Origin: Podospora bellae-mahoneyi | Lineage: Eukaryota; Ascomycota; Sordariomycetes; Sordariales; Podosporaceae | Direction: 5' to 3' | DNA: 64,000 nt | NCBI RefSeq assembly: GCF_035222275.1 | Contig: NC_085886.1 | Location: forward strand, 3,596,001 to 3,660,000 | Shown here: piece after piece, positions 43,554-54,007 of the stretch | How positions within the stretch are numbered: position 1 is the first letter of the stretch | Layout: the number at the start of each line of letters is the position of its first letter | Notes under the pieces: model-generated | What the model saw: the letters and a program-made list of their open reading frames with translations, nothing else | The model's database searches: none | What the model was told of the DNA's origin: nothing | Translations under genes and position numbers: made by a program

Positions 43554-44341
43554 ATGCTTGCTAGTCGCTTCCTCACCAAAAGACTCATCCCACGGCCAGG
43601 GTATTCACCAGCTTCGGTCATCTCGGCCCGTGTCCGGCCCATTCAGACGCAGAACGCCCTGGGTGTTGCTTGTATGGCCACAATCACCCAGGCTATTACC
43701 GACGACCACCGCCATATCCAGGATTGCTACAACGAAGTGGTCAACTCGAGTGACCCGGACCACCAGCAGCGTTGGGGTAATCAGTTCACGTGGGAACTCG
43801 CTCGTCACTCGGTGGGAGAGGAGCTGATTCTGTACCCTGCTTTCGAGTGGCACATGGGCACCGTGGGAAGCCAGATTGCCGAGACGGACAGAAAGGATCA
43901 TCACCAGGTTCAGCTCCATCTCCAGGCGATGGCAGAGCTGCTACTAACTCCATGAAGGTCAAGAAAATGCTCAAGGACTTTCAGAGCATGAGCTCTAGCG
44001 ACCCCGATTATATACCAAGAATCAAGGAGCTTTGGTGCAAGCTCGAGGACCACATCAAGGACGAAGAAGGCTATGACCTGCCTGCTCTCGAAGAGAAACT
44101 GACACCTGAGCACTCCGAGTCCATGGCGAAAAGCTTTGGACGAACCAAGCACTTTGTTCCCAGCCGCAGTCACCCCTTGGCTGGAGAGCATCCCCCGTTT
44201 GAATCGGTCGTGGGTTTGCTCACAGCCCCGATGGACCGCCTTACCGACTTGTTCCGCAAATTTCCGGAGAAGGGGGAGGAGGCAAAGCCGAGCGGGCCAA
44301 GGATTGATATACCGCCAGGAAGCAATGTGATTCACGACTGA
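43554..44341 (+). CDS. hemerythrin HHE-domain protein, probably mitochondrial
   Basis: Exons 43554-43907 and 43958-44341 give 245 residues. HHE domains form a four-helix bundle with a di-iron or oxygen-sensing site. The His and Glu ligands are visible: ITDDHRHIQDCYNE, WELARHSVGEELILYPAFEW, ETDRKDHHQVKK (made by splicing) and KLEDHIKDEEGYDLPALEE. The intron has a canonical TACTAAC branch site. Residues 1-30 are basic and lack acids (MLASRFLTKRLIPRPGYSP), which fits a mitochondrial presequence. The C-terminal ~70 residues are Pro-rich and variable, as in fungal relatives. It is divergent from the catalase gene. Confidence 0.9.
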
Positions 44342-44830
44342 GGGCTAAGGCACCTTGAAAGGGTTGCTTGTTTCCTACGCCGTTTATGTCGACGTGGCTA
44401 GACTGGAACCGGGGGGTGAAAAGTGCTTGGAACTTGTACATGTCTCGACAGGAGAATACAGAAATTCTTCTCCCATTGAAGGAGTTGCTATCATGCCTCG
44501 CTTTTCCAAAAACGGTACCTTATGCATCATATCTATGGTCATCCCTAACATCCCCAAGGACTGTCGGGGCTTGTATGTCCAAGATAGAACCCGAATCGGC
44601 GTGCCTCCTTACGGTCTCGCTCGCCTACCTTGGTATGATGGCTCCAGCTCGTTGACCCTCCTTCGACATTTTATATACCCTAGGTAAGCATTTACGCCCC
44701 ATGACCGATCCGTGATAACACCTGGCTGTAATGAGACAAGGCACCAATTAGCACATGTAAATAAACAATTGTAAGTCCCCTCATAAACAATAACTCCATA
44801 ACGCGGTGCCTCCCTCTAGGGGTATCTCAT
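44342..44830. other. intergenic, no gene seen
   Basis: Short frames only. It lies between the hemerythrin gene and a doubtful gene on the minus strand. Confidence 0.5.
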
Positions 44831-45520
44831 CTAACTGTCGCAAAGCCATCCGCACTTCGCCATCTCCTCGCCGCATTTCATCCACATCATCCCGTCAGAT
44901 TCCCGTGAGATTTGGAGAAACGCCCTCATAAATCTCTTGATGTTAGGTATCCAACCGTTCCCCTCTCCCCTCTCCCCTCCCCCCTCCCCCCTCCATCTTA
45001 ATTCTGGAATAGCTTTGATGACCAGCCCCCTGTAATTGGAGGCGGCGTGGCCGCGGGCTTCAGACTCGAATCTAGAGGGAACAGATATGTTAGTTATCTC
45101 TATGTTGGACACGAAAGTAAAGACATAGTCAAACCACCAATTTTCCTGCCGGGGCTCGGCTTGAGGCGGCTTGGGTGATCCGTCGGTACCTTCTGTGAAC
45201 AGTTGCCCACAAGCCAGTACTCGGCGGCCACCGGCCGCTTCAGTTTCCGCAGCTGTTGTGGGTTCCGCTGCGTTCGGGTCGTCAAGTTGTAGGCAGTGTG
45301 ACGTCCCGGCCCCGGTCGTCTTGGTAGTAGTCTGAGCTTTTCGCGGTGCTTGATTGCTTGCTGCTGGATCTCCAGCACCCTGCTTCTGGGGAGTGATACC
45401 AGGACCGCTGATAGAGATCCCCTCCACATATAGGCCGATCTCCGGGTCGGGGTCCCCCTTGCCTGACCGACTTGGCTCGGCCTTCTTCTGCCCGCACTGT
45501 GGGTGAATGCTGATGGGCAT
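44831..45520 (-). CDS. hypothetical protein, doubtful
   Basis: A frame of 229 codons starting MPISIHPQCGQKKAEPSRSG. I do not recognise it. Support is limited to its length, a plausible 5'-leader intron just upstream (GTAGGT to GACAAG, about 45607-45547), and a polar Pro/Thr-rich composition. A good branch site and acceptor (ATAACTAACA to CCCTCTAG, about 45105-45074 on the plus coordinates) inside the frame suggest that the real gene is spliced there and that the given C-terminus is wrong. It could also be non-coding. Confidence 0.25.
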   Translation of the reverse strand: MPISIHPQCGQKKAEPSRSGKGDPDPEIGLYVEGISISGPGITPQKQGAGDPAASNQAPRKAQTTTKTTGAGTSHCLQLDDPNAAEPTTAAETEAAGGRRVLACGQLFTEGTDGSPKPPQAEPRQENWWFDYVFTFVSNIEITNISVPSRFESEARGHAASNYRGLVIKAIPELRWRGEGGGERGEGNGWIPNIKRFMRAFLQISRESDGMMWMKCGEEMAKCGWLCDS

Positions 45521-45902
45521 TGTGACAGCTGGGCTCCTGGGCTGTTAGACTTGTCGTCAGTCAGCAACCAGTTGACAACTGCTTCGCATACAGAGATCAG
45601 ACCTACCTTTGAAGCTCGAGATTGAATATAAATCGACGTCAACGATGGACGTGATATTGGTGGGAGTGAAGCGGATGTCTAGCGACTTTGGAGCGTGCCC
45701 GAAGACTCCAAACTTCTCAACTTATTGCTAATTGTGGGCTCAAGGTTTGCTGATCGTAGGCCAGGAAGGATTGGGGCAAGACTGAAAATAACTCTCGACG
45801 CTTGGGGTTCGAGTCGAAAGTAACTCAAATAATCAAATCAAGATGTGAGCTTGGTAAGTGCAACGAAACTCTAGAAGAGAGACCTCAGTTGCTGATGCTT
45901 GC

Positions 45903-45990
45903 GAGAGACAGTGAGAGGGAGAGACAGTGAGAGGGAGAGACAGTGAGAGGGAGAGACAGTGAGAGGGAGAGACAGTGAGAGGGAGAGAGT
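45903..45990. repeat. 16-bp minisatellite
   Basis: Five exact copies of GAGAGACAGTGAGAGG and a partial sixth, purine-rich on the plus strand. It lies upstream of the doubtful minus-strand gene. Exact copies imply recent expansion. Confidence 0.95.
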
Positions 45991-46571
45991 TCAGAGTGGT
46001 CTGTGGTGGTTTAAATAACTTAAAATTGGCAGACTCTTCTCGCTGACGATGCTCCTACTGTGGGGCACCCACTTGATCTGTTCACTCATTGTGAGTTTTC
46101 AGGCGAATAATAATAGCAGAGCAACCAGATGTGGGTTTAGAAGAGCGACTTGTTGGTCACAGGGGGGCGGCTGGAGAGAGATGGGTGGAAGTGAATAGTG
46201 CGTCGGTGCCAAATTTTGCTCTGGCAGAAGCAACTTATTAGAGGGCTTTGGGTGGTTGGGTTCTGTCAGCAAGTGAATTGGCAGGTGTAGGTGAATAGGT
46301 AGGTCGTTTAAGCTAATGTTGATATCAAAACAATAAAGGAGTTCACAAAAGCTTGGCTCCTTTTGACCCACACTTTCAAGCTCGCCCTGTCACACCAATT
46401 CTTCTTCCTGCACCACAACACCAGCTTTCGCAACTCCTCATCACCATCGCTTCGCCTCCTCTCAAACCAGTCAAAAGAGACGAGCTCATTTTGCAAAGCT
46501 CATTGTGATCCAAACTCTCTCGCGCCGCGCCCATTTGCAACATCACCACCAGCGATCAGTCGCATCACAAG

Positions 46572-47303
46572 ATGGAGATCACCGGCAGAAATCAGGACGG
46601 GACTTGGTCAGACAGCGACCACACAAACTCAATCTCTCCCAGCGACATCGCTTCATTTGAAGATGCCGAAGCTCAGGCTCCCCCTCCTCTGGAGAATGAG
46701 AAATACTACGAAGCTGAACATCGTGGCGGGAAGTTACCCATTCGGCGATGAAGACTCGGAGTCCACACCATGGCTTGTCATGGAGGACGTCGAAAGACTT
46801 ATGGGACCAATGCCACTGCGCTATCGTCCCCTGCTCACCAGCTGTGTTAGCGCCGGCAGAGAACCGAGCGAGCGACAGATAAATGACCCGTCCAAATACG
46901 CGACTTTCAATCGTCGGGAATCTCACGCCTCCACATACCATGGCGATCCCAACGGGATCAGAAACAGAATTTTTTTCAAACATGTGCTTCCTGGACGTGG
47001 GAGGAGTATTAGGAGCTCGCCAAACAGGACGAGATCTGGAGGAAAATAGGACGTCTTCCCAAGTACATCAAGGCAGCGGGGACTGGAGGTGAAACGATCT
47101 GGCGCCCAAGCCTACTACATGATCGCGAGGATGGCGAGGCTCTGTCGGGCCTGTTGCTATCCATCTTCAAATTTGAACCAACTGAGCGTGCGACTACCAA
47201 AACCCTACTGGCACATCTCTGGTTTACCACCGCTCTCGTGGTTCTGACAGCCAGTCAGCATCCCAGCAAGGATGGAACTATCTGGCTAGGGGGAAAGGGT
47301 TGA
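46572..47303 (+). pseudogene. decayed fungal protein kinase gene (C-lobe relic)
   Basis: From 47010 to 47303 one frame reads ELAKQDEIWRKIGRLPKYIK then LLLSIFKFEPTERATTKTLL and AHLWF, which is the C-terminal end of SRPK-like fungal kinases (usually LLxSIFKFEPTERATAxxLLxHPWF). Just upstream, in a different frame, WLVMEDVERLMGPMPLRYRP resembles the preceding MxxLLGPLPxxYR segment. The kinase core with the catalytic loop and DFG is missing, and an in-frame stop precedes the relic. The ATG at 46572 opens a 59-codon frame of unclear origin. It is a dead or heavily rearranged gene copy. Confidence 0.45.
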
Positions 47304-48480
47304 TGTGGATCTTGGGTGGTTTGCTTGTTGGGGTGGTATCCTTTCGACTTCGCAATAGAGTTTTGGGCAATAGAAAAGGGGGGGGGATGAAGAGTGGGAT
47401 AGGGGCATTATTTGTCATTGTGTTATCAGGAGTCACAAATCTGAAAGGGGAGTTCTTGGAGTTTGTATTGCTAGGCATGAGGCGAGATAATCGGTGGAGC
47501 AGGTGTCAAGGAATGGAATGAAAGGGAGTTGGTATCAATGGAAGCAGATGATGATGTTGCTTGGTCAGTTCGTTGAACCGCGGGATGTGAGATTTACATG
47601 AAATGAAAGCCCCTTAATACGCGAGACTTACAGTGCTTTCGCCTAAAGTGACAGCATACAATCTGTACAATACAGAAATCGGTAAAGGAATCAAATCAGC
47701 CGCAATCTTCTCAGGCCACAGACCTCTCTACATTTCATCGCATATTCAACAGTGGTAAGATGATATAACTAGCAAGTTAAGAAGTTGAATACATCTCCAG
47801 CAAGCGCAAAACACCTCAGGTATTTGGTCCTCTCTTGTATTTTGACATAGCCAAGCCAATAATCAGATGCTGAACGCCTAAAAAATCCAGGAAACAACTA
47901 GATTTCCACAAGACCGAGATAGCATGTAGGTGGCCAATAGACCTTGCATATGAAAATCCCGTTGGTCCGCCTCGTCGATTTCATGTTTTTTTTTTGGGGG
48001 GGGGGGTCTGACAGATGCCATTCCAGGGCAGCAAAAACAGACTGCCGGGCCTCCGGGGTGGGCAGCCAACAACAGCCATTGGTTGACCTCCTGTGCCGCC
48101 AAGATGGGAGAGGCACGGATAGCTACCGAAACTGGCAGCCACACGGGTCAGGTGCCGGCCGATGATGTTTTTTGGATGGGGGCTGAAGACGAGGACCGGA
48201 AAGCTGCATCGTGGGTGACGTTGGAGTGTCATGGAGGGTAATGATTCGGGGCGATCAACGGCCCTCCGTTCTGTTTCGTCTTTTGCTATGACGGGATTCT
48301 TTCGACGGACCTCAACATGTAGCAGACAGGCGGATAACAGGGAAATGCGATGTGAAGACTGGGGCCTGAAGAAGAGTGGGAATGTCCTAGCTACCTATTT
48401 ATGGCGATGAACATTCGAGCCAACTCCTGTCCTGAGCTACATATAACTCATTCAAATGAAGACAAGAATCGCAAGCCAAA
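47304..48480. other. intergenic with a T10G11 junction
   Basis: No gene is seen in ~1.2 kb. At 47986-48006 ten T are followed directly by eleven G. The left half is AT-rich. The last ~100 bases should hold the promoter of the secreted-protein gene. Confidence 0.6.
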
Positions 48481-49021
48481 ATGCATCTCACCATTGTTAC
48501 ACCTCTTTTGGCCTCTATCGTATTTTCCTGGGCACTAGCTGAAGACTTCAGCGGGCCTGGCCAAATTCGCACCCTCGATGTCCGCGAAAACAATCAAGAT
48601 CTTGGTTGTTTGACCTCAAAAGGAAAATGGACCACGGTTGAGTCGCTCTGTGACGAGTTCAACGCTCAGCGCGTGGGAAGTAACAATGAATTCCGTCTCT
48701 CATCAACGGGGGGAGGTAGCTGCGGCATTGATGGGGTCACATTCAAGTGTGGAATCCAGAGTGGGATCTTTGGCGTACGTGACCGCTGCCTCTTGGTGGC
48801 TGGCGACCTGGAAGGAGCAAGAAAGCTAACAATATAACCAACAGACATGGGGTACTGAAGGGCCGGTTAGTGGAAGAGAAGTCGTGCGGTATGGGGCCTA
48901 TGGACTGATGGAAGGGTCCGGGAACAGCCCGCCCGATGCGAAAGAGGAGGCAGTCGAAATTCACTTTTCGACAGGAAACGAGGGAGGAAAAGCGGTGTGG
49001 CTAGGCTGGAAGGCACTCTGA
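48481..49021 (+). CDS. small secreted cysteine-containing protein
   Basis: Exons 48481-48774 and 48845-49021 give 156 residues. Residues 1-20 (LTIVTPLLASIVFSWALA) form a signal peptide with a likely cut before EDFSGPGQI. The mature protein has four cysteines (GCLTS, SLCDEF, GSCGID, FKCGIQ), which would form two disulfides. Splicing joins SGIFG to TWGTEGPVSGREVVRYG. Without it the frame stops soon after the donor. I do not recognise a family. Small size, secretion and even cysteine number are typical of fungal effector-like or extracellular proteins, which is an inference from form only. Confidence 0.65.
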
Positions 49022-49130
49022 AGAGGTTGTGTGGTGTTGTTGAGTGTAATTAGAGATAGACCACGTTCAGTCCGGACGAACGCAATCGCTACCACATGTC
49101 AAAAAGGCTCGTGATAGGACCGCTGACTGA

Positions 49131-49646
49131 CTATTCGCCCTTGAACGCCTTTTCCAGTCCCTCAATATCGAGCTTCTTCATCCCCATCATAGCCACTGAT
49201 GCTCGTCCAGCTGCCGCCACATCCTCGCTGACTAGCATCTCCTTGAGCCTCTTGGGCACAACCTGCCACGACACGCCAAACTTGTCAGCCAGCCACCCGC
49301 ACTCTTGCTTTGTGACATCTCCCCCCTCACTCAGCTTTCCCCAGTAATAGTCGACTTCTTTCTGATCGGCACAGTCAATCATGAAGGACACGGCGTGATT
49401 GAAGCTGACGTGACGCCCGCCATTCAGACCTGAGAAGCGGTGACCGTCAAGGTCAAACTCGACAAAGAGGATGGAACCGGGTTCCTGTCCATGAACTTCC
49501 TGGCCGGCCTCTGAATAGCGCTGGCTGTGTAGGATCTTGGAGTTGGGAAACACGGACGTGTAGAATTTGGCTGCTTCTTCAGCTTGAGTGTCGAACCAGA
49601 GGACAGTGGTGAGGGTGAGGTTGTCAGCGTGAGTGGTGAGCGACAT
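49131..49646 (-). CDS. PhnB-like VOC/glyoxalase-fold protein
   Basis: A single exon of 171 residues. It matches the PhnB-type group of the vicinal oxygen chelate superfamily, often mislabelled 3-demethylubiquinone methyltransferase. TVLWFDTQAEEAAKFYTSVF and PNSKILHSQRY at the start, then SILFVEFDLDGHRFSGLNGG, HVSFNHAVSFMIDC and VDYYWGKLSEGG, and the conserved QECGWLADKFGVSWQVVPKR are all present. The C-terminus has AMMGMKKLDIEGLEKAF, also typical. Bacterial relatives bind metals loosely or not at all, and the substrate is unknown. ATG 49646 is chosen because it sits right before the conserved domain; a longer frame starts at 49772 without family similarity. Confidence 0.9.
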   Translation of the reverse strand: MSLTTHADNLTLTTVLWFDTQAEEAAKFYTSVFPNSKILHSQRYSEAGQEVHGQEPGSILFVEFDLDGHRFSGLNGGRHVSFNHAVSFMIDCADQKEVDYYWGKLSEGGDVTKQECGWLADKFGVSWQVVPKRLKEMLVSEDVAAAGRASVAMMGMKKLDIEGLEKAFKGE

Positions 49647-50407
49647 TATGCAGACAAGTAACGAGGTATGGAAGAGACAGAGAGGCTTGTTGAACGGCTC
49701 GAGCCTAGAGGTCCGGGTAGGCGGCCAAGAAGGAAGGAGAGACCATCCTCGGGCAAACAACAGGTCGGGCAAGATGGCACATATTAAACATCATGGACAA
49801 AGAAGCCGGAGCGACTTCTTCCTGTCTTGTGGCTTGCGATTACCCCTCCAAGTCCTCAGGCAGCAACGCCAACTAGGGCATCGTGGCGCCTCCGATGACG
49901 CGCTCCCGACAAGCGACTCGTGAAACAGATCCATCTGGACGTGACGCGTAGTCACCTGATGTCGTCACCCATCACAGTTTTGTGCGGTTCGCAGGGGTCG
50001 GCATTTGTAGGGTTAGGGTCCTGGTAGACATCCCTGAGGCAGACATGATGACAACACAATTTCTTGAAGACGGGCAGGTTCAAAATGTCGACATATTAAG
50101 TAAGGGGTTGCTTGCCTTAAGTTACTTCTTTCATCTCTCAGGTCTTTTCTTTCTCGGTGTCCGCCGACTATTATTACCAGCCGCGTTGGGTGACATCTCG
50201 AATCCTACAAACCAACCATCCGCGCTATCAAACAAGCGATGATACCCTGCTATATAGATACCGAGTTCGTATTCTGGAGCTTCGCCACACCTCGTCGCAT
50301 GAGAGTACAACTCAAATTAATGCCAATTGCTCGCCCAGACAGTTGCAGTCCATATCCATTTCATCAATGTCGCTTTACAACAAACTTCATCACATACACG
50401 CGCCGCC
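49647..50407. other. divergent promoter region
   Basis: It lies between the VOC gene (minus) and the membrane protein gene (plus). No gene is seen. Confidence 0.5.
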
Positions 50408-51208
50408 ATGGCAGAGCCATCACCAGCAACGGTCGAGACACCCCCCGAAACAGCACCATCGGTGGCGGTCGCAAAAACAGACGTTTTCACCGAACCGCGC
50501 ACCTCTGCACAGATCAGAAAAGAAAACAGAGCCACAAATCCGGATCGCGCTCCCTATCACCGCATCTGGAGTCTCTTCTCCCGAGGAATATTGTTGGTCT
50601 TCGAGCTCGCAGCCATAGGATACACCGCCTACGTACATGAGCTTGTCAATCGACCCGACTCACCTTTCGAGGGCGGCGTGAAGGACTTTGGTACAAGTTT
50701 TGCAGCTGTAGGTGGCGACCTTGAGTAGATGATAAGGTCTCAATGCTAACGCGTCAGGCAAAACAAGTTTGCAGTTGGTGTCGCCGTCAATCTCTCATGT
50801 GTCATTGCTTGTTTCATCGATAGATACGACGCCAGCGGGGCTGGGATTGCTGGCTTTTTGGACTTGATACCCGGCATTCTTGGTATCGTTGCCTTCTTGA
50901 GTGTCGCAGTAGCAGGATATGGTTACGGAGGAAGTGATTATTACGACAGAGTGGGCTACAGGGCGGAGAGAATGACTCTTGAGCAGCTGTCTCTGGCTGT
51001 TGGGTATGATTCCTTGTCGATTCTTTTTGATGCAATCACTGACGAGCAACATAGCATTCTGCACATTCTGTCTTGCTTTGGGGCCTGTGTTGGGTGCTGC
51101 ATTGTTTGTACTAGGCCCAAAAGCACAACAGTAAAGTCTCGCCCTCAAGGTGACAAGGAAGTTTCATCAAAGGGAGGGGAGCCCAAAATTGCAGCTGCTG
51201 GTGTTTGA
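50408..51208 (+). CDS. four-helix membrane protein, unknown function
   Basis: Exons 50408-50707 and 50768-51208 give 246 residues. Four hydrophobic segments are visible: WSLFSRGILLVFELAAIGYT, AVGVAVNLSCVIACFI, FLDLIPGILGIVAFLSVAVA and ILHILSCFGACVGCCIVC. The N-terminal 50 residues are polar and Pro/Thr-rich, and the C-terminal ~35 residues are basic and polar, so both ends are probably cytosolic. The layout resembles MARVEL-like four-helix fungal proteins, but the sequence is not diagnostic. Two acceptors (after CAAG or after GCAG) with matching donors keep frame, so one residue at the junction is uncertain. Confidence 0.65.
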
Positions 51209-51371
51209 TCATGAGCCAGATGATGCTATTGACAAGCAGTTATACATGATATAAGCACAAATATAGCACAGAAGTTTGGATATGAGGGGAGGTTCAACAT
51301 TTCTTGATTTAAATAGTACTTTTTGACTCACCTAGGTACCTACATACCATCTCAACACAGATGTGTGCCCA

Positions 51372-51851
51372 TTATCTCAAGCTTTCCATGGCTTTAAGCA
51401 GCGCCGCCCTGAGCGGCTCCAGTCTATTACCCTCCACCCAGGAATCGCTGCCTCTCCAGATGCTCTGCAACTTACATAGGATGACATGCGCCTCTTTCAA
51501 GATGCACTCATCATTCAAGAGCTCTTGGGAGTTCTCGAAAGCACAAGTCCCAGCAGCATGTTGCACAACTCTAATCACGAAGATGGCAGCGGAATCTGCT
51601 GGATTTAGGGGCCGGCCCAAGTCAGTCCAAGAGAAACCCACACCTCCATTGCTAAGCGCCAGGTTAATTCTAAGCTGAATGTCAGGGAAATGTGGGTCAA
51701 GTAGGTTGGGGGCTTGGTGAGCGAGAAGCTCGGAGGCGTAGTCAGCAAAGCAGGAGACGGCAAGGGCTGCTGCGGCTGGATTGGGGATGTTGAGCTCGCT
51801 CATCAAGAGCTGCCAGTAAGCCGGGACTTTGGTGTTAGAGTAAGGAGACAT
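51372..51851 (-). CDS. hypothetical protein
   Basis: A single open frame of 159 residues, MSPYSNTKVPAYWQLLMSEL at its start. It is rich in Leu and Ala and mostly helical in appearance (AAAALAVSCFADYASELLA, SQELLNDECILKEAHVIL). No signal peptide, membrane segment or known motif is present. Its composition is protein-like and its end precedes a gap, so it may be real, but there is no family support. Confidence 0.4.
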   Translation of the reverse strand: MSPYSNTKVPAYWQLLMSELNIPNPAAAALAVSCFADYASELLAHQAPNLLDPHFPDIQLRINLALSNGGVGFSWTDLGRPLNPADSAAIFVIRVVQHAAGTCAFENSQELLNDECILKEAHVILCKLQSIWRGSDSWVEGNRLEPLRAALLKAMESLR

Positions 51852-52482
51852 CTTTGGTGAGCTTTTTGTTGAAGGTTTCCTGTCTAGGTATATCTAGTGT
51901 TAGAGTGGAAAGAAGACGAGGCAGATGTTCACGCTGATACAACTCAGAGCTAAGGCGCGGTTTTATTTAATGGCTCCAAGGGCGCGATGCCTTGTTGTAT
52001 GACAATGCCATTGTATTTCTAGATTGATTTCGAACAGAACAGACCAGTTGGGATGTCTTTGTTCCTTCCCTTTTGACACTGTTCAAACAATGTTCGACGT
52101 GGTCAACAAAGAAATACCAGATAGAAAGTTGAACTGGGATTCTCCTCGAACTCTCGGGTTTCAACCTCGCGATTCTCTCACGCTGTGGACAGAATAATGG
52201 GGACTTCTCTTTAGGGTGAAATCAAGGCAGGAAAAGATGACAGACCCGTCCTCGACTATCATTGATACCTCTTTAAAGTACTTTTAAAGACCTTTTGACT
52301 TTCTTTATCGATGTATCAAGTATCTTCTAATGCGTATCAACTATCTTTCAAGGCTTGCTGGTGATCTTCAATGGCCCTCATCTCAAAGTGATAGTGTCTA
52401 TTATGTCTCCGCGACATGGCTGTCTAGTAGGTTCCCAGGGTGAGAAAGGTACCAGACCCCTCTCCCATTCGTTTCGTCTAGC
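51852..52482. other. intergenic containing repeat site L5
   Basis: No gene is seen. The region holds repeat site L5 (52263-52385). Confidence 0.5.
52263..52385 (+). repeat. 21-bp repeat, site L5
   Basis: About five degenerate units in the L3 orientation, for example TGCGTATCAACTATCTTTCA and AGACCTTTTGACTTTCTTTA. Confidence 0.7.
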
Positions 52483-53295
52483 CTATTCGGCCTTCTGAAC
52501 AACAAACTTGGTGCAGTCATCCTGCGATCCCCGCTGCGCAATAGGCATGACCACTGGCTGATGGTTCCTAGCAGATATGATGGTGCATACGCGGTACACG
52601 CCCTCCAGCAAACCACCCGTTACCTCAGCCTGCAAACCGCCCTTCCCATTGCCTTCATCATCCACACCCTTAAAGTAGGCAAATTTAGTCGGGTCGGGAG
52701 GGTTGACAGAACGGAGACTTCCAATGTTCTGAATGGTGATGTGACAGTGCCCAATGATATCGCCGTTCTCATCGAGGTCTTGAGGGGCAGTGTAATATGC
52801 AACGCTGGGATTCACGAGAAATCCAGCCCTCAAATGGCGGGTTTGGATCGTGACATTGAACGTCTTTTGCGCAGGGATAATGTCACCCGGTTGCGGATGG
52901 GTGATGATGGACGTGATCATGTTAGACGAGGCCGGTATCTTCCCCATGGGTATGCCATTGCAGGATCCAGCCGAATTCTGACGGCCATTGGTGAGAGTTT
53001 GACCAACGCAGAAGTTGATAAAGTTGCTCGGATTTCTGCAGGGATCCGTTAGCCTTGCATCAAGAGTAAACATTGGACCAGGAGTGTCGTCTTACGTGTC
53101 CGATTTTGACAAGCCTGGTCGAATTCCCGTTGTTCCTTCCTCCAATCCGGTATACAAGCTTGCGCTCTGGACGGCTTTTGGAGAGAGACATGCTGGGCCG
53201 GGCTTTGGGTCATGCTTGGTTGAGCCGACAGTAACGGCTTTGACACTGCCAAAAAGTGCGAATGCCCCTATGACGAGTGTATGAGGTTTGACCAT
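52483..53295 (-). CDS. secreted fungal protein of a conserved uncharacterised family
   Basis: Exons 53295-53096 and 53035-52483 give 250 residues. A signal peptide covers ~1-20 (MVKPHTLVIGAFALFGSVKA). After the splice the sequence NPSNFINFCVGQTLTNGRQN and GSCNGIPMGKIPASSNMIT matches a secreted family common in asco- and basidiomycetes that starts with NFINFC and SCNGIPMG. GDIIPAQKTFNVTIQTRHL, VAYYTAPQDLDENGDIIGH and a late VCTIISARNHQPVVMPIAQR are also typical. Function is unknown; some databases misname the family a ribosomal protein. The intron has a GTAAGA donor. Confidence 0.8.
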
Positions 53296-54007
53296 TTTGG
53301 GCTCCCTGTGAACTGACCTGGACAGTGTCAGATAGAATGGTTGTCGACACGGAGATCAAGGTCAACATCAAGCACAAATGCGACAGGAAAGTAGCTTCTC
53401 TTTAAGGAAGAAGAGAATGTGACTTTGGCGCTTACCTCAGAAGCATCCTATTCCAAGAACTGTTGATTGGGTGCCAAGGGAAATATAGTGTCTAAGACCG
53501 GTTAAAATCAATTTGCTGCCCTCAATGGGGAGACCGAGATGCTCCGGCTTCAAGTAGGTGGACGATGTCTACCAATGACAGATGATCATGCACTGAGTGA
53601 GGCGCAGGAATCAACCGATCGTCCTGACTGACATGAGCTTATTATAGTAGTGTATGCACAAACGAGGTAGCTGGCAGGCGGAGTCCACGCCCCAAGTACC
53701 AAACCTTTACAAAGGGCAAGGAACCGTCGCACCCCTTGCCACACGTCATGGACGAGAATGTACGCATTGCAAAACTGTCTGTACCACGCCCCCAATATAA
53801 GCCAAAGATTCTTCAGGGATAGGTACCTAGGTAAGTAGGTGGCTAACGTGGCACAAGATACCTACCTACCTACCTAGTTAATATACCTAACCTCAAGCTA
53901 TAGCAGGTAACTAGTCTATTGTCCACCTAGAGAACCTAGTGGAGGCTGAATGTATCACCCATTCTACTACCCCATAGAATTGACCATTTCGTCCATGGCG
54001 TGTATAT
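53296..54007. other. intergenic with CTACC repeats
   Basis: No gene is seen. ACCTACCTACCTACCTAG lies near 53860-53878, next to several short TAGGTACCTA palindromes. Confidence 0.55.
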
